In this document: positions 1 to 8,101 of the stretch, one piece after another
How the letters are laid out: each line of letters begins with the position of its first letter
How positions within the stretch are numbered: position 1 is the first letter of the stretch
From: JAWLDA01 sp041686855
Lineage (GTDB): Bacteria > Bacillota > Limnochordia > DTU080 > RSA5
Length of the DNA stretch: 64,000 nucleotides
Direction: 5' to 3'
Assembly: GCA_041686855.1 (NCBI GenBank)
Contig: JAWLDA010000004.1
Coordinates: 186,001 to 250,000 of the forward strand
Notes under the pieces: generated by a model
What the model saw: the letters and a program-made list of their open reading frames with translations, nothing else
What the model was told of the DNA's origin: nothing
Databases searched by the model: none
Translations under genes and position numbers: made by a program

Positions 1-927
1 CATCAATTTGGAGCCGAAGCGCTAGGCTCGCTGGATCCCGCGTGCGACGTAGAGATGATCGCAATTCCGCTCGAGGTGTATCGTAGGCTCGGCATCACCA
101 GTCACCGAGTGTTGCTCAACAGCATCGGTTGTCCCGAGTGCCGTCCGGCCTATCGCGACGCGCTTCGGCTCTATTTCAAGGACAAACTCGATCAGTTGTG
201 CCCTGCGTGCCAAGGACGATACGATCGCAACCCATTGCGAATCCTTGACTGCAAGATCGAGGGGTGTCGGAGTGCGGCCGCAGGCGCACCCGCGGGCGCA
301 GAGTTTCTGTGCGATGAGTGCCAGGAGCACTTTGCCGAAGTGAGATCGCTCTTGGACGCCCTTGACATCTCCTACACGGTTGACGGCCGCCTTGTGCGCG
401 GGTTGGATTATTACACCAAGACAGTCTTTGAAGTGGTGACAGACGCCCTGGGAGCCCAGGACGCGCTGGCGGCGGGTGGTCGTTACGACGGACTGGCGGA
501 GTCTTTGGGGGGACCCAAGACCCCAGCAGTCGGGTTTGGTGCGGGCATGGAGCGCGCTTTCCTCATGCTTCAAGCGGCCTCTGTCGAGCCGATTCAAGAG
601 CGGCCTCCGGGTGTTTTTGTGGTCTCGTTAGGAACGGCAGCCCGGGAGAAGGCGGTGCAATTGGCGTGGCAACTGCGCAGAGCCGGCGTTGCGACGACCA
701 TGGATTACCGGGCCGGCGTGAACGAAGAACGCTCGATGCGGGCGCAAATGAAGTCCGCCGGAAAGTCCAAAGCGCAGCTTACATTGATTCTGGGCGACGA
801 TGAACTGGCCCGTGGTGTGGTCACCGTCCGTTCGATGACTGACGGATCGCAGCGAGAAGTTATTCTTGGCGACGCCGCCGTTACGGTTTTGCAGCAGTTG
901 GGAGGTGGAGGGGAGTCCCGCTCGTAA
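1..927 (+). CDS. hisS: Histidyl-tRNA synthetase, 3' part (5' end outside window)
   Basis: Charges tRNA-His with histidine in the cytoplasm. The reading frame is open from base 1 (HQFGAEALGS onward), so the catalytic N-terminus lies upstream; 308 residues are present. Visible class II features are the histidine-binding motif RGLDYYTK (about bases 397-420), AAGGRYDG, and the motif 3 arginine in GFGAGMER, followed by the C-terminal anticodon-binding domain starting near VFVVSLG. Four CxxC-type cysteines (CPEC, CPAC and later pairs) sit in the insertion region. The gene is followed closely by aspS, as in Bacillus. The ATG at base 55 is internal and is not the start. Confidence 0.97.
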   Translation, partial: HQFGAEALGSLDPACDVEMIAIPLEVYRRLGITSHRVLLNSIGCPECRPAYRDALRLYFKDKLDQLCPACQGRYDRNPLRILDCKIEGCRSAAAGAPAGAEFLCDECQEHFAEVRSLLDALDISYTVDGRLVRGLDYYTKTVFEVVTDALGAQDALAAGGRYDGLAESLGGPKTPAVGFGAGMERAFLMLQAASVEPIQERPPGVFVVSLGTAAREKAVQLAWQLRRAGVATTMDYRAGVNEERSMRAQMKSAGKSKAQLTLILGDDELARGVVTVRSMTDGSQREVILGDAAVTVLQQLGGGGESRS

Positions 928-955
928 ACGCGCAGGCGGGTATCCCCAAACGTTG

Positions 956-2752
956 ATGACAAGTATGCGCACATACGAATGTGGCACCCTGCGTCAGGAG
1001 CATACCGGCGCTGAGGTGTGGCTGGCAGGATGGGTACAGCGCCGCCGCGATCACGGCGGCCTCATCTTTGTCGACCTCAGGGATCGCTCGGGGGTGGTTC
1101 AGGTTGTCTTTAACCCGGAGCGTATCGGAGAGGCTGAATTCGCCCAGGCGGAAGGGTTGCGCAACGAGTACGTCGTACGGGTGCGCGGTGAGGTGTGTCG
1201 TCGCCTGGAAGGGATGGAGAATCCCAATATTGCTACCGGTGAGATCGAGGTGCTCGCCGACGAGTTGGAGGTGCTCAACTCGGCAGCAACACCTCCTTTC
1301 CCGATCGACGGGGCTCTCGATGTCGATGAGAGCATTCGGCTCAAGTACCGCTACCTCGACTTGCGTCGTCCCCAAATGCAGCAGACGATGGCCGTACGCC
1401 ACCGGATCACGCAGAGTATCCGGTCGTACTTGGATCGCTGCGGGTTCTATGAAATTGAGACACCGATGCTGACGCGCAGCACGCCCGAAGGGGCGCGCGA
1501 CTTCCTCGTTCCAAGCCGCCTAAATCCGGGCGCCTTCTTTGCGCTGCCTCAATCGCCCCAGTTGTTCAAACAGTTGCTCATGGTCTCTGGATTGGAACGG
1601 TACTTCCAGATCGTGCGCTGTTTTCGCGATGAGGATTTGCGGGCCGATCGCCAACCTGAGTTTACGCAGCTCGACATGGAGATGTCGTTCGTGGGTGTCG
1701 ACGACGTCATCGAGATTGTCGAGGGGTTGATCGGAGAGCTCTTTGAGCGCGTGGGCTTGACCCGGCCGTCGACCCCCTTTGTTCGGTTGAAATACGACGA
1801 CGCCATCAATCTGTACGGGTCAGACAAGCCGGATCTTCGCTTTGATCTCAAGTTGTGCGACGTCACCGAGGTGGTCCGGGGGAGCGGCTTCAAGGTGTTC
1901 GCGTCCGTCGCCGACTCCGGCGGAGTTGTCAAAGGGATCAACGCCGGGCCAGGCAACGGCGCTGGATGGTCGCGGCGGGAGATCGACAACTTGGGAGATG
2001 CCGCTCAAGGGTTCGGAGCTAAGGGGATGGCCTGGTTTGTGTACGGGCGCACCGAGCCTCGCTCGCCTGTCACCAAGTTTTTGTCGCCGGAAGAAGTGAG
2101 TGCGGTCGGCGAAGCGATGGGCGCCTCGGAAGGCGACCTCCTGCTCTTTGTCGCCGACACCCGTGCCGTGGCCAACTCAGTGCTGGGACGTTTGCGTACG
2201 CTCCTCGGCGAACAGTTGGGGTTGGTCCGTGCGGATCAGTTCGCGCTTTGTTGGGTGGTGGACTGGCCGCTGTTGGAGTGGGATGAGGAGGAGCGGCGCT
2301 ACTTCGCCGTGCATCATCCCTTCACGGCGCCGCACCCCGATGACCTGGACGCCCTCGAGTCGGAGCCTCACTCGGTAAGAGCGCAGGCGTACGACTTGGT
2401 GCTAAACGGCGTCGAGCTCGGTGGGGGCAGTATCCGTATCCACCGGCGCGACGTGCAAGAGCGTGTCTTTCAGGCCCTGGGGATCGGTTCCGATGAGGCC
2501 CGGGACAAGTTTGGGTTCCTCATGGAGGCCTTTGAGTACGGCGCACCGCCGCACGGCGGTATTGCCTTTGGACTGGATCGGCTCGTCATGCTCTTGCTTG
2601 GGCTGGAGTCGATCCGAGACGTCATCGCTTTCCCCAAGACCCAAAAAGGGTCGTGTCTGATGACCGGCGCCCCGTCGACAGCCCGGGAAGATCAGCTCGA
2701 AGAGGTATGGCTGCGGCTCTCACCGGAGCTTGCCGCTCTCGATGAGTCGTAA
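956..2752 (+). CDS. aspS: Aspartyl-tRNA synthetase
   Basis: Charges tRNA-Asp (possibly also tRNA-Asn, which the sequence alone does not decide). It has 598 residues, normal for the bacterial type. An N-terminal OB-fold anticodon domain (GWVQRRRDHGGLIFVDLRDR) is followed by the class II core with motif 2 (FRDEDLRADRQPEFTQLDME), the bacterial GAD insertion, and motif 3 (GIAFGLDRLVMLL). ATG 956 is chosen because the protein then begins just before the conserved MRTYECGTLR; ATG 965 is an alternative and the Shine-Dalgarno is weak. It lies 28 bases after hisS, so the two are probably co-transcribed. Confidence 0.97.
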   Translation: MTSMRTYECGTLRQEHTGAEVWLAGWVQRRRDHGGLIFVDLRDRSGVVQVVFNPERIGEAEFAQAEGLRNEYVVRVRGEVCRRLEGMENPNIATGEIEVLADELEVLNSAATPPFPIDGALDVDESIRLKYRYLDLRRPQMQQTMAVRHRITQSIRSYLDRCGFYEIETPMLTRSTPEGARDFLVPSRLNPGAFFALPQSPQLFKQLLMVSGLERYFQIVRCFRDEDLRADRQPEFTQLDMEMSFVGVDDVIEIVEGLIGELFERVGLTRPSTPFVRLKYDDAINLYGSDKPDLRFDLKLCDVTEVVRGSGFKVFASVADSGGVVKGINAGPGNGAGWSRREIDNLGDAAQGFGAKGMAWFVYGRTEPRSPVTKFLSPEEVSAVGEAMGASEGDLLLFVADTRAVANSVLGRLRTLLGEQLGLVRADQFALCWVVDWPLLEWDEEERRYFAVHHPFTAPHPDDLDALESEPHSVRAQAYDLVLNGVELGGGSIRIHRRDVQERVFQALGIGSDEARDKFGFLMEAFEYGAPPHGGIAFGLDRLVMLLLGLESIRDVIAFPKTQKGSCLMTGAPSTAREDQLEEVWLRLSPELAALDES

Positions 2753-2782
2753 GGAAAGCGCTGGGATTAGGGAGACGCTTAC

Positions 2783-2812
2783 TTGTCGAAGGTGAGCGGC
2801 CCGTGGTATCAT
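2783..2812 (+). promoter_or_regulatory. Sigma-A-type promoter of 6S RNA
   Basis: A -35-like TTGTCG (2783-2788) is separated by 18 bases from a -10-like TATCAT (2807-2812). A start about seven bases further would place the transcript end next to the closing stem of the 6S RNA. Confidence 0.6.
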
Positions 2813-2821
2813 ACAGAAGTC

Positions 2822-3018
2822 AACTGACGTGCCCTGCTGTGTTCGTGGTGAAGCTGACCGCGTTATGAGCCAACACCATAACGCTCGGGAGCCTAACTCC
2901 GTTCGCGACGCACATGCCTAGGCGTTCTAGGACGTGCCGACCGAGTGGGAGGGCACCCACCTGCTGGGGAGCAGGTTCATTAACAGGTCAGACGTTAACG
3001 GCACAGCGGGGCATTCGT
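2822..3018 (+). ncRNA. ssrS: 6S RNA (RNA polymerase holoenzyme regulator)
   Basis: 6S RNA mimics an open promoter and sequesters sigma-70/sigma-A RNA polymerase. The ends form a closing stem: TGCCCTGCTGTG at 2830-2841 pairs with CACAGCGGGGCA at 3002-3013 over 12 bases with one G-U. The 5' sequence resembles the usual start of Bacillus 6S RNAs. The region between is helix-rich (for example CACCTGCTGGGGAGCAGGT) and has no convincing ORF. Its place between aspS and rarA matches bsrA, the 6S-1 gene of B. subtilis. No terminator is visible before rarA, so the exact 3' end is uncertain. Confidence 0.87.
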
Positions 3019-3045
3019 CGTTGATCCGTGAAGGCGGAGAGATTG

Positions 3046-4371
3046 ATGGACCTTTTCGAAGCGGCGGGACAACAAGAGCGGGAGGCGAACGCCCCGTTAG
3101 CGGTCCGCATGCGCCCCCGCAATTTGGATGAGTTCGCTGGCCAGAGCTCCATCGTGGGTCAAGGTTCGGTAATGCGAGGCATCTTTGAGGGTCGTATCGT
3201 CACCTCAGTTATCCTCTATGGCCCCCCTGGCACGGGCAAGACCACCCTGGCTCACCTCTTGGCATCCGCCACCGACTCTTACTTCGACTCACTCAACGCA
3301 GTCACGTCAGGTGTGGCAGACATTCGCAATGCGATCCGTGACGCGGCGGAGCGCCGCTCTATGCACGGTCAGTCGACCATTCTCTTTATCGATGAGATCC
3401 ATCGTTTCAGTCGTTCGCAGCAAGACGCGCTGCTTCCCGCGGTCGAAGATGGGACCATCGTGCTTATTGGAGCGACGACGGAGAATCCTTACTTCGCGGT
3501 GAATGCGCCCCTTCTGTCGCGCACACGGGTGGTGAAGCTCGAGCCGCTCACGCGCGAGGATGTGCGAGCCATTGTCCGCAACGCGCTCAGTGACTCCGAA
3601 CGGGGTCTGGGAGGCGAAGGGATAAACCTTGTGGGCGAGGCCGAGGAGTTCCTCCTCGACTTGAGCGCCGGGGATGCCCGGGCTGCGCTCAACCTTTTGG
3701 AGCTCGCCGCCTCGGCGACAGGGACAAAGGAGGAGCGTTGCATCGATGTGGCACTCTTGCAGGAGTGTTCACAACGTGCGCATGTCGCCTACGATAAATC
3801 GGGCGACGCTCACTACGACGTAGCCTCTGCGTTCATTAAGAGCATGCGTGGCTCAGATCCCGACGCCACACTCTACTGGCTCGCGCGCATGCTCGAGGCG
3901 GGCGAGGATCCCAATTTCATTGTTCGCCGAATCCTTATTCAAGCGAGTGAAGACGTTGGTAACGCGGACCCGATGGCGCTCGTCGTCGCTCAGGCTGCGG
4001 CGGCCACGCTCGACCGAGTGGGCCTGCCAGAGGCGCAGCTGGCATTGGCTCAGGCGGCGATCTACGTCGCGACCGCTCCTAAAAGCAACGCGACGACTGC
4101 CGCGATCGGCGCGGCTCGCAGCGATGTGCGCCGGGATGGGGGACGCGCTGTTCCGCTCCATCTGAGGGACGCGCACTACACCGGGGCTCAGTCACTCGGA
4201 CACGGAGTCGAGTATCAGTACCCTCACGATCATCCCAACGGCTATGTGCCTCAGAGTTATTGGCCCACAGACATGGAGCCCCGCACCTACTACCAACCGG
4301 TTGCACGCGGTCACGAGGATACGATTGCCGAGCGAGTCGCCCAGTGGCGACGCTCCAGGCCGGCTCGTTGA
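3046..4371 (+). CDS. rarA: Replication-associated recombination protein A (RarA/MgsA AAA+ ATPase)
   Basis: AAA+ ATPase acting at stalled replication forks. It has 441 residues. The N-terminus MDLFEAAGQQ...PLAVRMRP matches the family. Walker A is GPPGTGKTT, Walker B is ILFIDEIHRF, and an arginine finger lies in the LLSRTRV region; a lid and the C-terminal tetramerisation domain follow. Start ATG 3046 is preferred over the upstream GTG 3028 because GGCGGAG lies just upstream of the ATG. It sits directly after 6S RNA and before cymR, as in Bacillus. Confidence 0.95.
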   Translation: MDLFEAAGQQEREANAPLAVRMRPRNLDEFAGQSSIVGQGSVMRGIFEGRIVTSVILYGPPGTGKTTLAHLLASATDSYFDSLNAVTSGVADIRNAIRDAAERRSMHGQSTILFIDEIHRFSRSQQDALLPAVEDGTIVLIGATTENPYFAVNAPLLSRTRVVKLEPLTREDVRAIVRNALSDSERGLGGEGINLVGEAEEFLLDLSAGDARAALNLLELAASATGTKEERCIDVALLQECSQRAHVAYDKSGDAHYDVASAFIKSMRGSDPDATLYWLARMLEAGEDPNFIVRRILIQASEDVGNADPMALVVAQAAAATLDRVGLPEAQLALAQAAIYVATAPKSNATTAAIGAARSDVRRDGGRAVPLHLRDAHYTGAQSLGHGVEYQYPHDHPNGYVPQSYWPTDMEPRTYYQPVARGHEDTIAERVAQWRRSRPAR

Positions 4372-4396
4372 CACCCCTACTTACCCATGCTATCAT
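4368..4396 (+). promoter_or_regulatory. Sigma-A promoter for cymR-iscS-mnmA
   Basis: A perfect TTGACA (4368-4373) is followed by 17 bases and TATCAT (4391-4396). The -35 hexamer overlaps the TGA stop of rarA. It lies about 58 bases before the cymR start and probably drives cymR, iscS and mnmA. Confidence 0.8.
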
Positions 4397-4453
4397 GAAG
4401 CGATTAATTTTACCGTTTCACTCGGGATTAGCGATTGGGAGTGAGGGATAACC

Positions 4454-4912
4454 TTGCGTATCTCTTCCAGAGGCGAATACGGGGTTCGTGCCATGTTTGA
4501 TCTCGCGCAACACTTTGGGGAGGGTCCCATCCCCCTTAAATTGATTGCCGAACGCCAAGGGATTTCGGAACACTACCTCGAGCAGTTGATGGGCGCCTTG
4601 CGCAAAGCCGGATTGGTCGGCAGCGTACGTGGGGCGCAAGGCGGCTACGAGTTAAACACCCAACCCCAAAACATTACCGTCGGCGATATCATTAGGGCCC
4701 TCGAAGGACCGGTTCTGACGATTCATGGGAATGAATCGGAGACGGCCCGTGCGGACGAGGGCGAAAGCCCCGATCAACTCACCCTGCGTTCCATGTGGGC
4801 GCGTCTGGCCGATCAGGTGAACGGTGTGCTCAATGGTGTGAGCCTCGCGAACCTGTGCGATGAGGCGGCTCGAATGAAATCTCAGGGCGACTCGTTTATG
4901 TACCATATCTGA
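4454..4912 (+). CDS. cymR: Rrf2-family transcriptional regulator, CymR-like
   Basis: Winged-helix Rrf2 regulator of 152 residues (MRISSRGEYGVRAMFDLA, then the recognition region SEHYLEQLMGALRKAGLV). The protein has only one cysteine (LANLCDEA), not the three-cysteine cluster of Fe-S IscR proteins. It is therefore more like CymR, the cysteine-metabolism repressor of Bacillus that works with CysK. The start is TTG 4454 with GAGG upstream. It precedes a cysteine desulfurase gene, the usual context. A role in sensing cysteine status is inferred from family and position. Confidence 0.88.
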   Translation: MRISSRGEYGVRAMFDLAQHFGEGPIPLKLIAERQGISEHYLEQLMGALRKAGLVGSVRGAQGGYELNTQPQNITVGDIIRALEGPVLTIHGNESETARADEGESPDQLTLRSMWARLADQVNGVLNGVSLANLCDEAARMKSQGDSFMYHI

Positions 4913-4935
4913 CGACCTGTGGGTGGCATGGATTG

Positions 4936-6087
4936 ATGGAACGAGTATACGTCGATCACGCCGCGACGACGCCCCTTGACCCTGAAGTCTTTGACGCGAT
5001 GGCGCCGTATCTGCAACAGGAGTTCGGCAACCCCTCGTCCATTTACCGCCGCGGGCGATTGGCCCGCCGCGCGCTCGACGAGGCGCGCGACGTTGTGGCG
5101 GACTTGCTGGGCGCGGATTCGCCGCGTGAAATCATCTTCACGGGTGGCGGCTCCGAAGCTGACAATTTGGCGCTCAAGGGTGTCGCATGGGCGGCAGGTG
5201 GAGAACGTCGCCACATTGTGACGACGGCCATCGAGCATCACGCTGTGTTGCACTCTGCAGAGTTCTTGCAGGGTCATGGGTTTGATGTCACTTTCGTCGC
5301 GCCAGATGCCGACGGATTGGTTCACCCCGACGCGGTGGCCCGCGTCGTCACCGACGAGACGCTGCTCGTCTCGGTGATGCACGCCAACAACGAGACCGGC
5401 GTCATACAACCGATCAAGGCGATTGCTCGCGTGGCTAAAGAGCGCGGTGCGCTCTTTCATACGGACGCTGTACAATCGGTCGGGCACATCCCCGTGACGG
5501 TGAATGAGATTGGATGCGACCTCCTCTCCTTGGCGGCGCACAAATTTTACGGTCCCAAAGGGGTCGGCGCCCTCTACGTGCGTCGCGGCGTCCTGGTGGA
5601 GCCGCTCGTTCACGGTGGCGGACAGGAGCAGGAGCGGCGCGCCGGCACCGAAAGCGTTGCAGCGGTGGTGGGGCTTGCGCATGCGCTGCGGCGGGCCCGC
5701 GAGGAGTTGGATGGGCGCGCCGAGCACGTGATACAATTGAGAAAGAGGTTGTACGACGGCTTGCGAGCGCGCATTCCCGGGCTTACGCTAAACGGCGCAG
5801 CTGAGCGCTTGCCCGGACACCTCAACGTGACGATCGAAGGGGTCGACGGAGAGTCCCTGTTACTCAATCTCGATATGAAAGGGATTGAAGCCTCGAGTGG
5901 CTCGGCCTGCACATCGGGGTCGTTGGAAGCCTCTCACGTCCTTTTGGCGATGGGGCGCAGTCGAGTTCAAGCGCTCAGCTCCGTCCGTTTCAGCCTGGGG
6001 AAAGGGAACACGGAGGCCGATGTGGAGCGCGTGCTCGATGCGGTGGACGATGTGGTGCAACGCTTGCGCGGTCGCACGGTAACGTAG
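4936..6087 (+). CDS. iscS: Cysteine desulfurase (IscS/NifS class)
   Basis: PLP enzyme that takes sulfur from cysteine; here probably the sulfur donor for MnmA tRNA thiolation and possibly Fe-S assembly. It has 383 residues. The PLP lysine lies in LAAHKFYGPKG, a cofactor histidine in TAIEHHAV, and the catalytic cysteine loop is SSGSACTSG near residue 330. ATG 4936 is preferred over TTG 4933. The gene lies 23 bases after cymR and 54 bases before mnmA, matching the cymR-iscS-mnmA order of Bacillus. Confidence 0.96.
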   Translation: MERVYVDHAATTPLDPEVFDAMAPYLQQEFGNPSSIYRRGRLARRALDEARDVVADLLGADSPREIIFTGGGSEADNLALKGVAWAAGGERRHIVTTAIEHHAVLHSAEFLQGHGFDVTFVAPDADGLVHPDAVARVVTDETLLVSVMHANNETGVIQPIKAIARVAKERGALFHTDAVQSVGHIPVTVNEIGCDLLSLAAHKFYGPKGVGALYVRRGVLVEPLVHGGGQEQERRAGTESVAAVVGLAHALRRAREELDGRAEHVIQLRKRLYDGLRARIPGLTLNGAAERLPGHLNVTIEGVDGESLLLNLDMKGIEASSGSACTSGSLEASHVLLAMGRSRVQALSSVRFSLGKGNTEADVERVLDAVDDVVQRLRGRTVT

Positions 6088-6141
6088 CGAGTATTGAGAG
6101 TAAGCGAACGAAGGAACGTCAAGCATGAAAGGGTGATAACT

Positions 6142-7287
6142 TTGGGCGTTGATTTGACCGGAAAGGCCTCGAAGGGGCGCGTCTTGGTGGCGATGAGCGG
6201 CGGTGTCGATAGTTCGGTGGCCGCTGCCCTCCTTGTGAAGGAAGGGTATGAGTGCATCGGCGTGACGATGCAACTCTGGCCTGACAATCTCCCCGTTGAG
6301 AACGAGAGCGGTTGTTGCTCAATCTCGGCCGTGGAGGACGCCCGGCGCGTCGCCAACCGTCTGGGGATTCCGTATTATGTGCTTAACTTTGCCCACACCT
6401 TTGCGGAGCAGGTGATCGAGAAGTTTGCCGCAGAGTATTTGGATGGGCGGACGCCCAACCCTTGTATCGTGTGCAATGAGAAGGTAAAGTTTGGCACGTT
6501 CCTTGAGAAGTCCCTGGAGTTGGATTGTGACTACGTCGCGACCGGTCATTACGCGAGTGTCGAGTGGGATGAGGCGCGAGAGCGTTACATCATACGGCGT
6601 GGGAAGGATCGGCACAAGGATCAGAGCTACACGCTGTACGGACTCACGCAGGAGCAGCTCTCCCGAACGCTGCTGCCTTTAGGAAAGTATGAGAAGTCCG
6701 AGACCCGCCGGATCGCCCACGAACTCGATCTCGTCACTGCCGAGAAGCCGGACAGCCAAGAGATTTGCTTTGTGCCCGGCGGGGATTACCGTGGCTTTAT
6801 GGAACGGTACGCGCCTGAGAGCGTCCACCCAGGTGACATCGTCGACATGGAAGGACGCAAACTGGGCGAGCACCGGGGCATCTCCTTTTATACCGTGGGT
6901 CAGCGCAAGGGCCTTGGCATCGCGCAGGGTGTTCCGCTGTACGTCGTCCGTCTGGAGCCCCAGACAAATCGCGTCGTCGTCGGGCCCAAAGAGGCGGTGC
7001 AGGGAGTACGGCTTACGGCCAAGCCCGTAAACCTCGTCTCGGTTTCAAGCCTCGACGAGGAGCGGCGCGTGACGTGTAAGATTCGGTACAAGTCGACGGA
7101 CGCTCCTGCGACCATCAAGCCGGGTCCCGACGGCGCCGTGATTACGGAGTTTGACGAACCGGAGAACGCGATCACCCCGGGGCAATCCGTCGTGTGGTAC
7201 GAAGATGATATTGTGGTAGGTGGCGGCATCATTGAGCGCGACTTGCATACTGAGTCGAAGCCCTCTGAGGCGCTCGCCCGAAACTAG
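6142..7287 (+). CDS. mnmA: tRNA 2-thiouridine(34) synthase MnmA
   Basis: Thiolates U34 of tRNA-Lys, tRNA-Glu and tRNA-Gln using sulfur passed from the desulfurase encoded just upstream. It has 381 residues. The PP-loop is AMSGGVDSSVAAALL; the first catalytic cysteine lies in NPCIVCNEKVKFG and the second in SQEICFVPGGDYRGF; the tRNA-binding GQRKGLGI follows. TTG 6142 is chosen because AAAGGGTGA lies about seven bases upstream; an earlier in-frame start at 6094 has no good Shine-Dalgarno. Confidence 0.95.
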   Translation: MGVDLTGKASKGRVLVAMSGGVDSSVAAALLVKEGYECIGVTMQLWPDNLPVENESGCCSISAVEDARRVANRLGIPYYVLNFAHTFAEQVIEKFAAEYLDGRTPNPCIVCNEKVKFGTFLEKSLELDCDYVATGHYASVEWDEARERYIIRRGKDRHKDQSYTLYGLTQEQLSRTLLPLGKYEKSETRRIAHELDLVTAEKPDSQEICFVPGGDYRGFMERYAPESVHPGDIVDMEGRKLGEHRGISFYTVGQRKGLGIAQGVPLYVVRLEPQTNRVVVGPKEAVQGVRLTAKPVNLVSVSSLDEERRVTCKIRYKSTDAPATIKPGPDGAVITEFDEPENAITPGQSVVWYEDDIVVGGGIIERDLHTESKPSEALARN

Positions 7288-7333
7288 TCTCCGTCATCGG
7301 GCATACTAACGCTGTCAGAAAGGGGCGGCGTGT

Positions 7334-7858
7334 GTGCGGCGGGGACGAGAGTTGCTGGGCTTGTCGGTCGTTGTGGGCGAGGTCGGTGAGCCCGTCGGCG
7401 AAGTGCAGGATGTGATAGTCGAGCCGGACGGCAGGGTGAAATCCATCGTTGTGATGCCGACCAAAGGTCTGGTTAGAAAGGCACGGACTGTCGGTATCTC
7501 CCAAGTTGCACAGTTAGGCCCCGACCAAGTCAGGCTGGTAAGCGCGGCTGCGCTCAGCGACGCACCGGAGGCGACGGTCGAGGGCATGCACCTCTTCTCA
7601 CCGACAAAGGGGTTGTGTGGGCGCTCCCTGCTGGCCGACGACGGCGAAGAGATCGGTACGATAGGCGACGTCGTCTTCGAGCCGAATCCACTGCGACTGT
7701 GGGGGTTTGAGGTCTCGGACGGATTGCTGAAGGATCTCCTCGACGGACGCCTCGTCGTCGAGGCCGCCGGAGCGACGTGCGACGGCGAACAAGTGGTCTT
7801 GAAAACGGAGAGCACGCGGCACATGAACCTGTATCCCTCGGGTCATCCTACTCCTTGA
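7334..7858 (+). CDS. yrrD: PRC-barrel domain protein (YrrD-like)
   Basis: A 174-residue soluble protein with two PRC-barrel-like repeats. The first is around residues 5-80 (LLGLSVVVGEVGEPVGEVQD...GRVKSIVVMPTKGL) and the second around 95-165 (GRSLLADDGEEIGTIGDVVF...LWGFEVSDGLLKDLLDGR). PRC-barrels occur in RNA-processing and photosynthetic proteins and as small sporulation proteins; the function of this one is unknown. Starts at GTG 7334 after GGGGCGGC. The position between mnmA and the alaS region matches yrrD in Bacillus. Confidence 0.8.
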   Translation: MRRGRELLGLSVVVGEVGEPVGEVQDVIVEPDGRVKSIVVMPTKGLVRKARTVGISQVAQLGPDQVRLVSAAALSDAPEATVEGMHLFSPTKGLCGRSLLADDGEEIGTIGDVVFEPNPLRLWGFEVSDGLLKDLLDGRLVVEAAGATCDGEQVVLKTESTRHMNLYPSGHPTP

Positions 7859-7873
7859 AGGGAGCGATGACAG

Positions 7874-8089
7874 GTGATGCGCATGCTACGAGGGCGTTGG
7901 TTTTGGGGTATCATGGGTGCGATAGCGACGGCGTACTTATTGAATCGGTCGCGAAGCGGGACGCCCGCAGTGCGGAACATGTCGACAGAGAATGCCTATC
8001 GTATGAGTCGCAACGCCTTGGACAATATGGTTCGGGTTGGTCGATCCGTCGCTGAGAATACGGCGCGGGTCGTCGCGCGGCGCAATTAG
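7874..8089 (+). CDS. Small basic protein with hydrophobic N-terminus, unknown function
   Basis: A 71-residue reading frame (GTG 7874, or ATG 7877) with GGGAGCG upstream. Residues 8-22 (GRWFWGIMGAIATAYLL) could form one membrane segment; the rest is basic and Asn/Arg-rich (NALDNMVRVGRSVAENTARVV). I do not recognise a family. It sits 15 bases after the PRC-barrel gene and 12 bases before the permease gene, so it is probably co-expressed with both. Confidence 0.7.
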   Translation: MMRMLRGRWFWGIMGAIATAYLLNRSRSGTPAVRNMSTENAYRMSRNALDNMVRVGRSVAENTARVVARRN

Positions 8090-8101
8090 CGAGCGTCTAT
8101 A

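Noticed and set aside
55..927. hisS start at ATG 55
   Set aside because: The frame is open to base 1 and the preceding residues (HQFGAEALGSLDPACDVE) match the interior of histidyl-tRNA synthetases, so the gene is cut by the window edge.
2934..3131. Small plus-strand ORF overlapping the rarA start
   Set aside because: It lies in the 6S RNA and the first part of rarA in another frame, without a ribosome binding site.
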